A stretch of DNA of 14,402 nucleotides from an uncultured Halomicronema sp. (GTDB lineage Bacteria; Cyanobacteriota; Cyanobacteriia; Phormidesmidales; Phormidesmidaceae): the NCBI GenBank assembly GCA_937897665.1, contig CALCPB010000700.1:1-14402 (forward strand), written 5' to 3'. How positions within the stretch are numbered: the first letter of the stretch is position 1; each line of letters begins with the position of its first letter. This document shows, piece after piece, positions 1-6,461 of the stretch. Below the pieces are notes generated by a model. That model searched no databases, was not told where the DNA came from, and saw nothing but the letters and a program-made list of their open reading frames with translations. A program made the position numbers and the translations under genes.

Positions 1-803
1 CGGCAGGCAAAGTTAGCACCGCACAGTTGATTCATCCGGTGGCCAACGGGGCGCATGTGCTCGCCCGCGACACCGACTTTGACGGCTGTATGAAAATTGT
101 CAAAGAGGTCACTAAGGATAATTCGATCTACCTGGCCAACTCAATGAACAGCCTGCGCATCGAAGGCCAAAAGACCGTTGGCATTGAAATCATGCGGCAG
201 TTTGATTGGGCCGTCCCCGACTGGATCATCATCCCAGTGGGTAACTTGGGCAACATCAGTGCCCTGCACAAAGGCTTCAAGCTCATGATGGATCTGGGCT
301 TAATCACACGCATGCCCCGACTCGTCGCGGCTCAATCAGCCAAGGCCAATCCCTTTTATGAATCGTTCAAAAACGGTTTCAAAGAAAAGAACACCGTGAC
401 CGCCCAAGACACGTTGGCCAGCGCCATTCGCATTGGTGACCCGGTGAGCTATACCAAAGCGACGAAGGCGATCGCTGAAACAGACGGCATCGTCGAGCAG
501 GCCACCGAAAACGAATTAGCCGCCGCTGCCGCCCATGCTGATTTGACCGGCATGTTCACCTGCCCCCACACTGGCGTCGCCCTAGCCGTGATGACCAAAT
601 TAATCAAGCGGGGCGTAATCTATTCCAGTGACAAAACGGTGGTGATTAGCACGGCTCACGGTCTGAAGTTCACCGATTTCAAGGTGGGCTATCACGAATC
701 AACGCTGCAAGACGTCACTAGCGAATATCCCAACCCCGCTGTGCATTTACCTGCTGACGCGGATGCCGTGAAAGCAGAAATTGAAAAACGACTAAGTCAT
801 TAA
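1..803 (+). CDS. thrC: Threonine synthase, 3' part (5' end outside window)
   Basis: This is the C-terminal part of threonine synthase, the PLP-dependent cytoplasmic enzyme that converts O-phosphohomoserine to threonine and phosphate. The reading frame is open from base 3 ([30 protein letters not shown]) and ends in TAA at 801-803, giving about 266 visible residues. The true start lies upstream; the in-frame TTG at 27 is only an internal codon. The glycine-rich loop IIPVGNLGN, which binds the PLP phosphate in this fold-type II family, is present. The stretches [16 protein letters not shown] and HTGVALAV are typical of the long bacterial and cyanobacterial form. The catalytic lysine should lie in the missing N-terminal part. 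The gene appears intact as far as it is visible. A convergent operon follows after 221 bases, and an inverted repeat at 833-888 could help end the transcript. Confidence 0.93.
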   Translation, partial: AGKVSTAQLIHPVANGAHVLARDTDFDGCMKIVKEVTKDNSIYLANSMNSLRIEGQKTVGIEIMRQFDWAVPDWIIIPVGNLGNISALHKGFKLMMDLGLITRMPRLVAAQSAKANPFYESFKNGFKEKNTVTAQDTLASAIRIGDPVSYTKATKAIAETDGIVEQATENELAAAAAHADLTGMFTCPHTGVALAVMTKLIKRGVIYSSDKTVVISTAHGLKFTDFKVGYHESTLQDVTSEYPNPAVHLPADADAVKAEIEKRLSH

Positions 804-806
804 GAG

Positions 807-833
807 TTGTCCAAGCAATAACTTGTCCAAGCA
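807..833. repeat. 11-bp direct repeat TTGTCCAAGCA, two copies
   Basis: TTGTCCAAGCA occurs at 807-817 and again at 823-833, starting 16 bases apart, just after the thrC stop codon. The second copy runs into the inverted repeat at 833. No function is evident; replication slippage is a simple explanation. Confidence 0.6.
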
Positions 834-888
834 CCCGGTTTCTGGAAACAGATCAACAGTCTCTAACAAGTCTTCATAGAAACCGGGT
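833..888. repeat. Inverted repeat ACCCGGTTTCT ... AGAAACCGGGT
   Basis: Perfect 11-bp arms at 833-843 and 878-888 enclose a 34-base loop. From memory, AGAAACC(C/G)GGTT-type elements recur in intergenic DNA of many filamentous cyanobacteria, but I could not check copy number. The element sits between the 3' ends of thrC and the convergent ATPase gene. It could therefore act as a weak bidirectional terminator, although there is no T-run directly after the stem. Confidence 0.6.
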
Positions 889-1024
889 TCTTCAATGAGA
901 TATTTTTATTGCTGATTACGTCTGACTGAAGACGGCTTCGTAGAGCTCGGTCAGGACTAGGGTGACAGCTACTAAATGTCGTGTGAAAGATCGGCTCTCT
1001 TAACAATGGCTGAAGCATTAACCC

Positions 1025-1729
1025 TCAGCGTCGGCGTAGGGACAGGTCTGCTTGACTGATTGGATGACGGCGATCGCGCCCTTCCCTCACCGCTTGATGA
1101 GCGATCGCGGCAGCCCAAATATGCAGCTCATCCGCTGCTGCCCGCCAAGATCCCTGCGCGATCGCGGTAATTTCGTGAGCCGTTGCCGACGACAGCTCCA
1201 CACCACAGGGCACCGTCGGCAAGCGCACCGCTTGAATTTGCCGCTCGGTCCAAATCCTCAGTGTGGTTGCCTCTAAAGGCGGCAAGCGAATCGTTTGAAC
1301 CGCCAAACCCGAGAATTTAGCTAGACGGCTCAGATCGGTGTGGGTACCTACGACAAGGGTAGCTCGGGTGCGAGCGGCCCGCCCCAATGCCGCCAGCAGT
1401 AGGGGAGCGGGAATGCGATCGGCTTCATCCCAGTAGGCAATGGTTTGGACTGGGGGCACCTTAAAGCGGCCCCAACCCGGAGGGTAGTAAGCATAGACGC
1501 CGCCAGTTTGGGCTTGCCAATGGCGCAAATGGGCCGTCTTGCCAAAGCCTTTGTTACCCAGGACTTGCACCAACTGCTGAGCCGCTGGCACAGGAGCCTG
1601 AGACCAGCCGCGATCGATCCATAAACTTGGAGCCATCACCGGCTCGCCCAGGGCAAAGGGATTGGCGTGCCAGCCCAAGGCGAGATAGGGGTTGAGCGCG
1701 AACTTGGGGTTGAGACGCAGCGAAGTCAT
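1025..1729 (-). CDS. Small P-loop (AAA-like) ATPase, last gene of arrestin-like operon
   Basis: A 234-residue P-loop NTPase. Walker A is GNKGFGKT at residues 58-65 and Walker B is TIAYWDEAD at 96-104. A sensor-1-like strand, TLVVGTHTDL, lies at 124-133. The N-terminal NPYLALGWHANPFALGEP segment resembles the lead-in of ExeA/TniB-type AAA proteins. The C-terminal third is helical and may be a lid. No signal peptide or membrane segment is seen, so it should be cytoplasmic. ATG at 1729 is chosen because it overlaps the TGA of the upstream gene as ATGA, which implies translational coupling; the open frame upstream to 1813 runs inside the neighbouring gene. The partner genes suggest it powers or switches a membrane-associated complex. 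That role is inference, and I do not recognise a named family. Confidence 0.8.
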   Translation of the reverse strand: MTSLRLNPKFALNPYLALGWHANPFALGEPVMAPSLWIDRGWSQAPVPAAQQLVQVLGNKGFGKTAHLRHWQAQTGGVYAYYPPGWGRFKVPPVQTIAYWDEADRIPAPLLLAALGRAARTRATLVVGTHTDLSRLAKFSGLAVQTIRLPPLEATTLRIWTERQIQAVRLPTVPCGVELSSATAHEITAIAQGSWRAAADELHIWAAAIAHQAVREGRDRRHPISQADLSLRRR

Positions 1730-2091
1730 CGCGGCATCACCAGGAACGGCCAGGTTTGGGTGTGGTCGCGTTTTGACGAGCGCGGCAGTTTCACCCAGGC
1801 TTGCACCGCCCAAATGACGCGAATCAACGAACCGTTATACGTGATGGGACCGCTATGGGGAATCGTCACCGCAAAGGGAAAATCGACCCTTTGGTCACGA
1901 ATAAGCTGCTCTGGCTGCAAGGGGATGGTGAAAATTGTCTGATCGTCGCGATCGCCCCGCCCCTCGGTATACCAGTAGACAAAGGCACTGGCCTGACGGG
2001 GGAGATGGAGATCGGGGGAGTACCAAACAAGCTTCCCCGACAGCTCGTTGCCGACAGTTACCAGCTTGTTGTGAAAATGCATCTCAAACAT
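1726..2091 (-). CDS. Small arrestin-like beta-sandwich protein
   Basis: A 121-residue protein made almost wholly of predicted beta strands. The pattern is close to an arrestin/SpoOM-type N-domain: a GNELSGKLVWYSP start, a central FVYWYTEGRGDRDDQ strand pair, FPFAVTIPHSGPITYNGSLIRVIWAVQAWVKLP, and a short tail. There is no signal peptide or transmembrane segment. ATG at 2091 is preferred: GGAGG at 2099-2103 lies 7 bases upstream. It shares one base with the preceding TGA (TGATG). GTG at 2094 is an alternative that would add one residue. The TGA end overlaps the ATG of the ATPase gene by four bases. Such folds usually act as scaffolds or adaptors. The fold assignment rests on strand pattern and motif spacing only, so it needs structure prediction to confirm. 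Confidence 0.75.
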   Translation of the reverse strand: MFEMHFHNKLVTVGNELSGKLVWYSPDLHLPRQASAFVYWYTEGRGDRDDQTIFTIPLQPEQLIRDQRVDFPFAVTIPHSGPITYNGSLIRVIWAVQAWVKLPRSSKRDHTQTWPFLVMPR

Positions 2092-2792
2092 CACACTGCC
2101 TCCGGCACAACTGCAAAGCGAAAGTGCGTCGTATCTTGAGGAATGCCGGGCACATCGACACTAATATGAATTTCCCAGCGCACCTGATTATGCTTAGCAT
2201 CAAAGGAGGGCGGCCCTTCTGGCAAAACGGTCAGCTTCGTCTCATAGGTGACCACCTGAGTGCCCGTCGAAATGGTCATCAGGGGCAAATCCTGCTCCCA
2301 AAGCATGTGGGTTCTGGTTTCAGTGTCGGTGCCCTGACGATATTGCACCCATTCATAGCAGAGCCATTTCGCGGTGATTTCTCCTAAGCCCTGGATATAG
2401 CCGCGGCGCAAGGGCCGACGAAACTGCAGTCTAAAGGTCTCTCCCGTTCTCAACGGATAGGACGCTAAGAGAACTTCTCCCGGATGGAATGTAGAAATGA
2501 TTTTTAGCCAGCGCAGACCCTTCCAGATCATCCCGACGCCCGCTCCGGCAAACACGCCCACAAACAGCAGCATGAGAAACGTTCCCACATGAGGCGCAGT
2601 CAGAAAGTTGAACAGCCATACGGCAAAGAACGAAAATGAAGTGCCGCACCAAAGCAGAGCAAACAAAAAGCTCCCTAAAAAATTATCTTCAGACCAGGCT
2701 CCTTTTTCATCAACCCACAAAAATCCTTCGGGGACTCGCTCCGGCACAATTAAGCGCCCATCCGAGAGTTGATCTGTTGTTAGCGTTGACAT
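2091..2792 (-). CDS. Two-TM membrane protein with arrestin-like cytoplasmic tail
   Basis: A 233-residue protein. Residues 1-38 are hydrophilic, and two hydrophobic helices at about 39-62 and 69-90 form a membrane hairpin. The rest (about 103-233) is beta-rich. Its ending, PPSFDAKHNQVRWEIHISVDVPGIPQDTTHFRFAVVP, has the proline-rich, W-x-I/L-x-V spacing seen in arrestin-like domains. It therefore looks like a membrane anchor for the same type of fold carried by the next gene. ATG at 2792 is chosen; an in-frame ATG at 2852 would add 20 residues but has no better ribosome site (the 2792 start has only a weak AAAGG). It is first of three tightly overlapping genes. The doubtful ORF at 2780-3217 ends 13 bases inside it. 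Function unknown. Confidence 0.75.
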   Translation of the reverse strand: MSTLTTDQLSDGRLIVPERVPEGFLWVDEKGAWSEDNFLGSFLFALLWCGTSFSFFAVWLFNFLTAPHVGTFLMLLFVGVFAGAGVGMIWKGLRWLKIISTFHPGEVLLASYPLRTGETFRLQFRRPLRRGYIQGLGEITAKWLCYEWVQYRQGTDTETRTHMLWEQDLPLMTISTGTQVVTYETKLTVLPEGPPSFDAKHNQVRWEIHISVDVPGIPQDTTHFRFAVVPEAV

Positions 2793-3217
2793 AGCAATGA
2801 ACGCCTTTGTGTAGTGAAACAGGGAACGATAGGGCGATCGCCACTCTGACACGCGACGATGCCCCGTAACATCCTGCAGACGGGCCAGTTCAATCCAAGG
2901 TAATCCTTGCGCTGGGAACGGCGGAGCCAGACAGTCTCCTGCATCCAGTCGTCCCCTCTGAGGAAAAATACACGCTGCTCTCGGCGCTTTACAGATGCCG
3001 TAATGAAACTCTCAACAGGCTGAATAAACCGCGTTTTATCATCCAGCGACCATAGACGAGCTAAACATTCTGCTACAAAAGAAACTGCCCAGGATACTGC
3101 CATGAAACCACCCGAAAATCGACTGTCTTGAGTTGAGCGCAGCCATTCAAGAACGACTGGCTGAATCGACGCTTGCAGCAGGCTCAACCCAGACTGAATT
3201 CTCTGCAATGAGCCCAA
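2780..3217 (-). CDS. Doubtful ORF, possible remnant truncated by hairpin repeat
   Basis: An open frame of 145 codons beginning at TTG 3217; the same frame runs upstream only to a TGA (3245-3247) inside the hairpin repeat at 3229-3276. The product is Arg-, Ser- and Trp-rich, with one mildly hydrophobic segment (GGFMAVSWAVSFVAECLARLW), and I recognise no family. No good ribosome site precedes the TTG. Its TAA at 2780-2782 overlaps the start of the next gene by 13 bases, which would fit coupling. A 30-base stretch (3162-3191) matches part of the TetR gene at 4269-4298 with about 26 identities in the same frame (LLxASIQ). It may be a real lineage-specific gene, a 3' remnant, or chance. Confidence 0.28.
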   Translation of the reverse strand: MGSLQRIQSGLSLLQASIQPVVLEWLRSTQDSRFSGGFMAVSWAVSFVAECLARLWSLDDKTRFIQPVESFITASVKRREQRVFFLRGDDWMQETVWLRRSQRKDYLGLNWPVCRMLRGIVACQSGDRPIVPCFTTQRRSLLCQR

Positions 3218-3607
3218 CGCACCGCCCGATGAGTGTAGGGTGCATCACGTCAAGCAATGACGCACCCTACACTCATTAGAGTCATCGATTGCAAGGGAAA
3301 AAGAATGCCGAAAGCAGCAAGAATTTGCAGAGTATTCTGTGCTATTGATGTGAACAATATCCCGATACTTCCTACTTTTGAGCAGGTTGGATCTCAGCAG
3401 TACCGTGAGCCTAGGCAACGTCCTTGATCGATATGGCATCCAGGCAGTTTAACCATGCTCATATCCACCGATCGCTGAGAGATTCCCTGTGAGTATCAAA
3501 GGATATTGGCGACAAATGATAGGCAACGCTAGACCATTTAACTCTTGCGAAAGCGTTGATTGAGAGATTGTCTATGGGTCAGTTCAACGAGTACCTGAAG
3601 GTATGGC
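3218..3607. other. Intergenic stretch, no convincing gene
   Basis: About 390 bases that hold the hairpin repeat at 3229-3276 and otherwise no supported gene. The 64-codon open frame on the minus strand (3245-3439) starts in low-complexity sequence, looks like no family and overlaps the repeat. The promoter for the four-TM gene must lie in the right half. I see no clean -35/-10 pair there. Confidence 0.5.
3229..3276. repeat. Hairpin repeat with 15-bp perfect arms (GTAGGGTGC...GCACCCTAC type)
   Basis: The arms ATGAGTGTAGGGTGC (3229-3243) and GCACCCTACACTCAT (3262-3276) are exact reverse complements. The stem extends inward by three more pairs after one mismatch (3245-3247 with 3258-3260), leaving a 10-base loop. 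The TAGGGTGCGTCA...TGACGCACCCTA motif is, from memory, a dispersed palindromic repeat in many bacterial genomes (REP or small MITE-like). It sits at the 5' edge of the doubtful ORF and supplies its in-frame stop. No transposase is nearby and no target-site duplication is obvious. Confidence 0.75.
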
Positions 3608-3997
3608 ATGACGAACACAAAGTTAATCGCCGGTCTCCTGGGTCCCACTCTCATGGTGACCATTGCGTCGGAGTTTCCGCTAGTTCAACCGCACCTTTAC
3701 GAACAGCAGATTCCGCCAGTCGTCTACCTGTCTGGAGTCATTATGTTCGTCGCAGGGCTAGCCATCGTGCGGTGGCACAACCGATGGCAACGCGACTGGA
3801 CTGTGGTGGTCACACTTTGTGGCTGGTGCTTACTGACTCTGGGGTTATTTCGGATGTTTGCGGCTGGACTCTACCAACAAGTATCCGGTGACGCGAGTTC
3901 ACTCTTTTTCATGATTACTGAAGGCATCCTCTTCGCCATTGGGCTCTTGATCACGTGGGAGGCCTACGCCCGCGACACGACGAACGGGCAAGCATAG
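3608..3997 (+). CDS. Small four-TM membrane protein of unknown function
   Basis: A 129-residue hydrophobic protein with about four membrane helices: residues 6-24 (LIAGLLGPTLMVTIAS), 37-55 (VVYLSGVIMFVAGLAIV), 65-86 (WTVVVTLCGWCLLTLGLFRMFA) and 97-117 (SLFFMITEGILFAIGLLITW). The conserved-looking loop VRWHNRWQRDW lies between helices 2 and 3. ATG 3608 is supported by AAGG at 3598-3601, six bases upstream. The LIAGLLGPTL...VAGLAIVRxHNxW pattern recalls a widespread family of small uncharacterised membrane proteins; I know no function for it. It stands alone, convergent with the downstream TetR gene. A different frame from 3556 is a shadow. Confidence 0.78.
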   Translation: MTNTKLIAGLLGPTLMVTIASEFPLVQPHLYEQQIPPVVYLSGVIMFVAGLAIVRWHNRWQRDWTVVVTLCGWCLLTLGLFRMFAAGLYQQVSGDASSLFFMITEGILFAIGLLITWEAYARDTTNGQA

Positions 3998-4024
3998 CCG
4001 CCTAGCAAGCGGGTCGGAACCGAC
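3998..4024. repeat. Two adjacent short hairpins between convergent genes
   Basis: CCGC (3998-4001) pairs with GCGG (4009-4012), and GTCGG (4013-4017) pairs with CCGAC (4020-4024). They lie immediately after the stop of the four-TM gene and before the convergent TetR gene. There is no T-run, so a terminator role is weak. Confidence 0.3.
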
Positions 4025-4087
4025 GATCAAAGCACTTGCGGTGGATTCACCGATCAGGAGTAGCCGCTCCAGCAGAACGCTATGCCA

Positions 4088-4684
4088 TCAAGCCTCACCA
4101 CTGCGGTGCAGTATGAGGAGTCTTTCTACCAAACCTTGCGCCGTCTTTAATCGATCAGCATCCGGCGACTGCGCCACCCAGGCCGCCAGCTCATTGAGTG
4201 ACCCATTCACCAAATGGGCAAACCCCTCAGCATCCAAAACGTTCAGCTGCCCTTCCTCAACCGCGAGTTGAATCGACGCTCGCAGCAGACCAAACCCATA
4301 TTGATCCATTTCAGTGAGGTCATCTGCCGCCAAAACGGCAGGAGCTTCGACAAACACCAGCCGTCGCAGCTCCTCCTGCTGCGCTACTTCTAAAAAAGCC
4401 TGACAGCCAATGACCAACTGCTCCCAATTGGTGTCAAACGGTTGAATTTGCAAGCGAATAGAGTCCGTGATCTCGCCGTAGGCTTCCACCATGACCGCCC
4501 GAAAGACGCCCAGCTTGTTGTGAAACTGGTGATATAGCGCCCCTCGGGTAATGCCCAAGTCGCGAATAATTTCCTCAGTGCCGGTGGCGGCATAGCCTTG
4601 AGTCGCGAACAACTGCCGAGCGCGATCCAAAATGGCCCGGCGGGTGCGTTGGGTTTGTTCAACCTTAGTCAGCCTAGGGGACAT
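4088..4684 (-). CDS. TetR/AcrR-family transcriptional repressor (divergent to GNAT operon)
   Basis: A 198-residue TetR-family regulator. The N-terminal DNA-binding domain is canonical: RRAILDRARQLFATQGYAATGTEEIIRDLGITRGALYHQFHNKLGVFRAVM, with the helix-turn-helix at about residues 34-56 and the YHxFxNK ending. The C-terminal helical domain (about 70-198) should bind a small ligand, which the sequence does not reveal. ATG 4684 is chosen because GAGGG lies six bases upstream; the frame also opens at TTG 4702. It is divergent from the acetyltransferase gene, with 120 bases between the starts. That gap contains a palindrome around the predicted transcription start of the GNAT operon, so local repression and probably autoregulation are the expected mode. 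Confidence 0.92.
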   Translation of the reverse strand: MSPRLTKVEQTQRTRRAILDRARQLFATQGYAATGTEEIIRDLGITRGALYHQFHNKLGVFRAVMVEAYGEITDSIRLQIQPFDTNWEQLVIGCQAFLEVAQQEELRRLVFVEAPAVLAADDLTEMDQYGFGLLRASIQLAVEEGQLNVLDAEGFAHLVNGSLNELAAWVAQSPDADRLKTAQGLVERLLILHRSGEA

Positions 4685-4714
4685 CAGCAACCCTCGACAC
4701 AAAACATTCAGACA

Positions 4715-4775
4715 GTATGTATCTTGACAAAGTAAAATCAGTTCTTATAGTTTGAGATACATACAGATTGTATCT
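4715..4775. promoter_or_regulatory. Probable TetR operator: GTATGTATCT / AGATACA-N7-TGTATCT
   Basis: AGATACA (4755-4761) and TGTATCT (4769-4775) form a perfect 7-bp inverted repeat with a 7-base spacer. That size suits a TetR dimer. A further half-site, GTATGTATCT (4715-4724), is the exact complement of AGATACATAC (4755-4764) 30 bases downstream. The palindrome sits just after the predicted -10 box, over the transcription start, and the outer half-site touches the -35 box. Bound repressor would block RNA polymerase. Confidence 0.7.
4724..4751 (+). promoter_or_regulatory. Sigma-70-type promoter for the GNAT operon
   Basis: TTGACA (4724-4729), a 16-base spacer and TATAGT (4746-4751) form a near-consensus promoter. 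It points to the acetyltransferase gene 54 bases downstream. It lies between the half-sites of the probable TetR operator. Confidence 0.65.
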
Positions 4776-4804
4776 TTTGTGGGAATCACCTCAAGGAGGG
4801 GTTG

Positions 4805-5491
4805 ATGCTAGCGACATTACATACGCGCCCAGCGACCACTGCCGATATTCCGTTTCTCGCCAGAATTGAGTATGAAGCCTCACTGCCACCGCTCAATCAG
4901 TGCTTTTGGGAAGAGCTGCTGCAGGGCACCGGCACTCCAGCCTTGCTCTTTATCGCCGCCAAGTTGAAGGCAGCCGCCTCCAATTGGGGCAACGTTGCTG
5001 ATTTTCTGGTTTTGTCAGAACAGGGGCAACCCGTCGCGGCCGCAGCAGGCTATGTCCCCAATCCCGATGATTACTGTCCTCTGCGGCTCTCTCGTTTAGC
5101 AGCGCTCGCCAATGAATTGAACTGGTCTCCAGCCACTGCTGCCGCTTTTCGCGATCGCTACCTAGAACTTAGGGGCGGCGATTTGCGCCCAGATTTTCTC
5201 ACCCCTCAAGCCCCGTGGATTATTGAAAATGTAGCAGTCTTACCCGAGGCCCGCGGCCGCGGACTCGGCAAGGCCTTGTTGAATGCCCTACTGCAGGAAG
5301 GGAAATCGCAGCAGCACTCTCATGCCGGCATTATGGTGATCAACGGCAATGATGCCGCACAGCACACCTATGAATCGATCGGGTTTAAACCGTATCAAAC
5401 CTTTTACTCGCATTACTTTTCAGAGCATGCCGACATGGAGTTTCCTGGCGTCACCAAGTTCGGTTTGCGTTTCTCCAAAATGAGCCATTAA
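4805..5491 (+). CDS. GNAT-family N-acetyltransferase
   Basis: A 228-residue acetyl-CoA-dependent acetyltransferase of the GNAT fold. Motif A is clear at about residues 142-160: ENVAVLPEARGRGLGKALL, with the R-G-x-G-x-G/K pyrophosphate loop. It is followed by the IMVINGNDAAQHTYESIGFKPYQ helix-strand that closes the fold. The N-terminal part begins with the usual RPATTADIPFLARIEYEA strand-helix. The middle region (residues 45-130) is longer than in minimal GNATs and may shape the substrate pocket. ATG 4805 follows AGGAGG (4794-4799) at five bases; the in-frame TTG at 4802 is too close to that site. It is first in a probable operon with the hydrolase (13-base gap) and the SDR, under the divergent TetR. 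The acetyl acceptor cannot be told. Confidence 0.9.
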   Translation: MLATLHTRPATTADIPFLARIEYEASLPPLNQCFWEELLQGTGTPALLFIAAKLKAAASNWGNVADFLVLSEQGQPVAAAAGYVPNPDDYCPLRLSRLAALANELNWSPATAAAFRDRYLELRGGDLRPDFLTPQAPWIIENVAVLPEARGRGLGKALLNALLQEGKSQQHSHAGIMVINGNDAAQHTYESIGFKPYQTFYSHYFSEHADMEFPGVTKFGLRFSKMSH

Positions 5492-5504
5492 ACGTTTCTT
5501 AGCT

Positions 5505-6377
5505 ATGAGTCCTCAAAACGCCAGCTCTACCGCTATTGCTACCCAACTGATTCACGTGCGAGGGGTTGACTATGCCCTAACCGATACCCAAACTCCCGGC
5601 CCACCGGTGCTGCTACTGCATGGCTGGCCCGACAACCGCACTATCTGGCGGCATCAATTAGAGTACTTGAGCTCATTAGGGTTTCGGGCGATCGCGGTAG
5701 ATTGGATCGGTCACGGCGACAGTTCTATCCCGACCGATGTCGGCAGATATCACGTGAACGAATTAGGGGCCGACACGATCGCCCTCTTGGATGCCCTCCA
5801 GATTGATCAAGTGCATCTGATTGCCCACGACTATGGCGCCACGGTCTCTTGGGAAACAGTCGCCAACTACCCGCAGCGTTTTCTTAGCTACTGTGCCCTC
5901 TCGGTCGGACATTCCGTGGAAATTTTGCGCGATATCGCGACAGGTCATCTGATGCACTATCTGTGGCTGATCTTGCACGGCCTAGATCGCGCTAGTCGGT
6001 ATTGGTATCTCAGCCACGACGCCAAGCGATTTAGACACAAGTTTGCTTCGCACCCTGATGCCGAGGCAGTTTTAGCCCGGTTGACGGGTGATGATGACAC
6101 CACCTTTTGGAGCATCTGGGAGCGAGCGAATCCGTCCTACGACGTTTTCTACCGTCAGTTTTTGGCCGGTCAACGACAGAAACACCTGACAGTGCCCACG
6201 CTGGGATTGTATGGCAGTGATGACGAGTGGATGACCGCAGGTCAGCTCTCCCGCTGCTACAAATATGTTGACGCGGTGTGGCGCTACGAATCGATGCGGG
6301 GCGGGCATTGGGTGCAGTTAGAGTGCCCGGATGCAGTCAATGCCATCTTGGAGTCATGGCTGTCCGGTCTGAGATAG
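5505..6377 (+). CDS. Alpha/beta hydrolase, epoxide hydrolase-like
   Basis: A 290-residue alpha/beta-hydrolase with an Asp nucleophile. The oxyanion motif HGWPD is at residues 39-43. The nucleophile elbow LIAHDYGATV puts Asp109 where lipases have Ser, which is the epoxide hydrolase/haloalkane dehalogenase arrangement. The acid is probably Asp239 or Asp240 in LYGSDDEW, and the base is His268 in GGHWVQLE. The HGxP oxyanion motif favours epoxide hydrolase. The cap region (about 135-215) is Tyr- and Trp-rich (SRYWYLSH, NPSYDVFYRQF), as needed to position an epoxide, but the specific tyrosines cannot be assigned. The start at 5505 lies 13 bases after the acetyltransferase stop with only a weak ribosome site. 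The product is probably cytoplasmic. A dehalogenase or other C-X hydrolase is possible. Confidence 0.88.
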   Translation: MSPQNASSTAIATQLIHVRGVDYALTDTQTPGPPVLLLHGWPDNRTIWRHQLEYLSSLGFRAIAVDWIGHGDSSIPTDVGRYHVNELGADTIALLDALQIDQVHLIAHDYGATVSWETVANYPQRFLSYCALSVGHSVEILRDIATGHLMHYLWLILHGLDRASRYWYLSHDAKRFRHKFASHPDAEAVLARLTGDDDTTFWSIWERANPSYDVFYRQFLAGQRQKHLTVPTLGLYGSDDEWMTAGQLSRCYKYVDAVWRYESMRGGHWVQLECPDAVNAILESWLSGLR

Positions 6378-6461
6378 CTGCAGCAAAACGGATTGCGAAT
6401 GTCTCTGCTGGGGCGTTCGCCTCAACGTTCACCAAATTGTTGGCTTGAAGGGAGGTGCAAA

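Noticed and set aside
3556..3891. Alternative 111-codon frame over the four-TM gene
   Set aside because: It lacks a ribosome site and overlaps a clearly hydrophobic, helix-patterned protein in another frame.
3990..4030. attC-like recombination site that would make the four-TM gene an integron cassette
   Set aside because: GCCTAGC only partly fits the RYYYAAC box, no GTTRRRY core is seen on either side of the gene, and no integrase is present.
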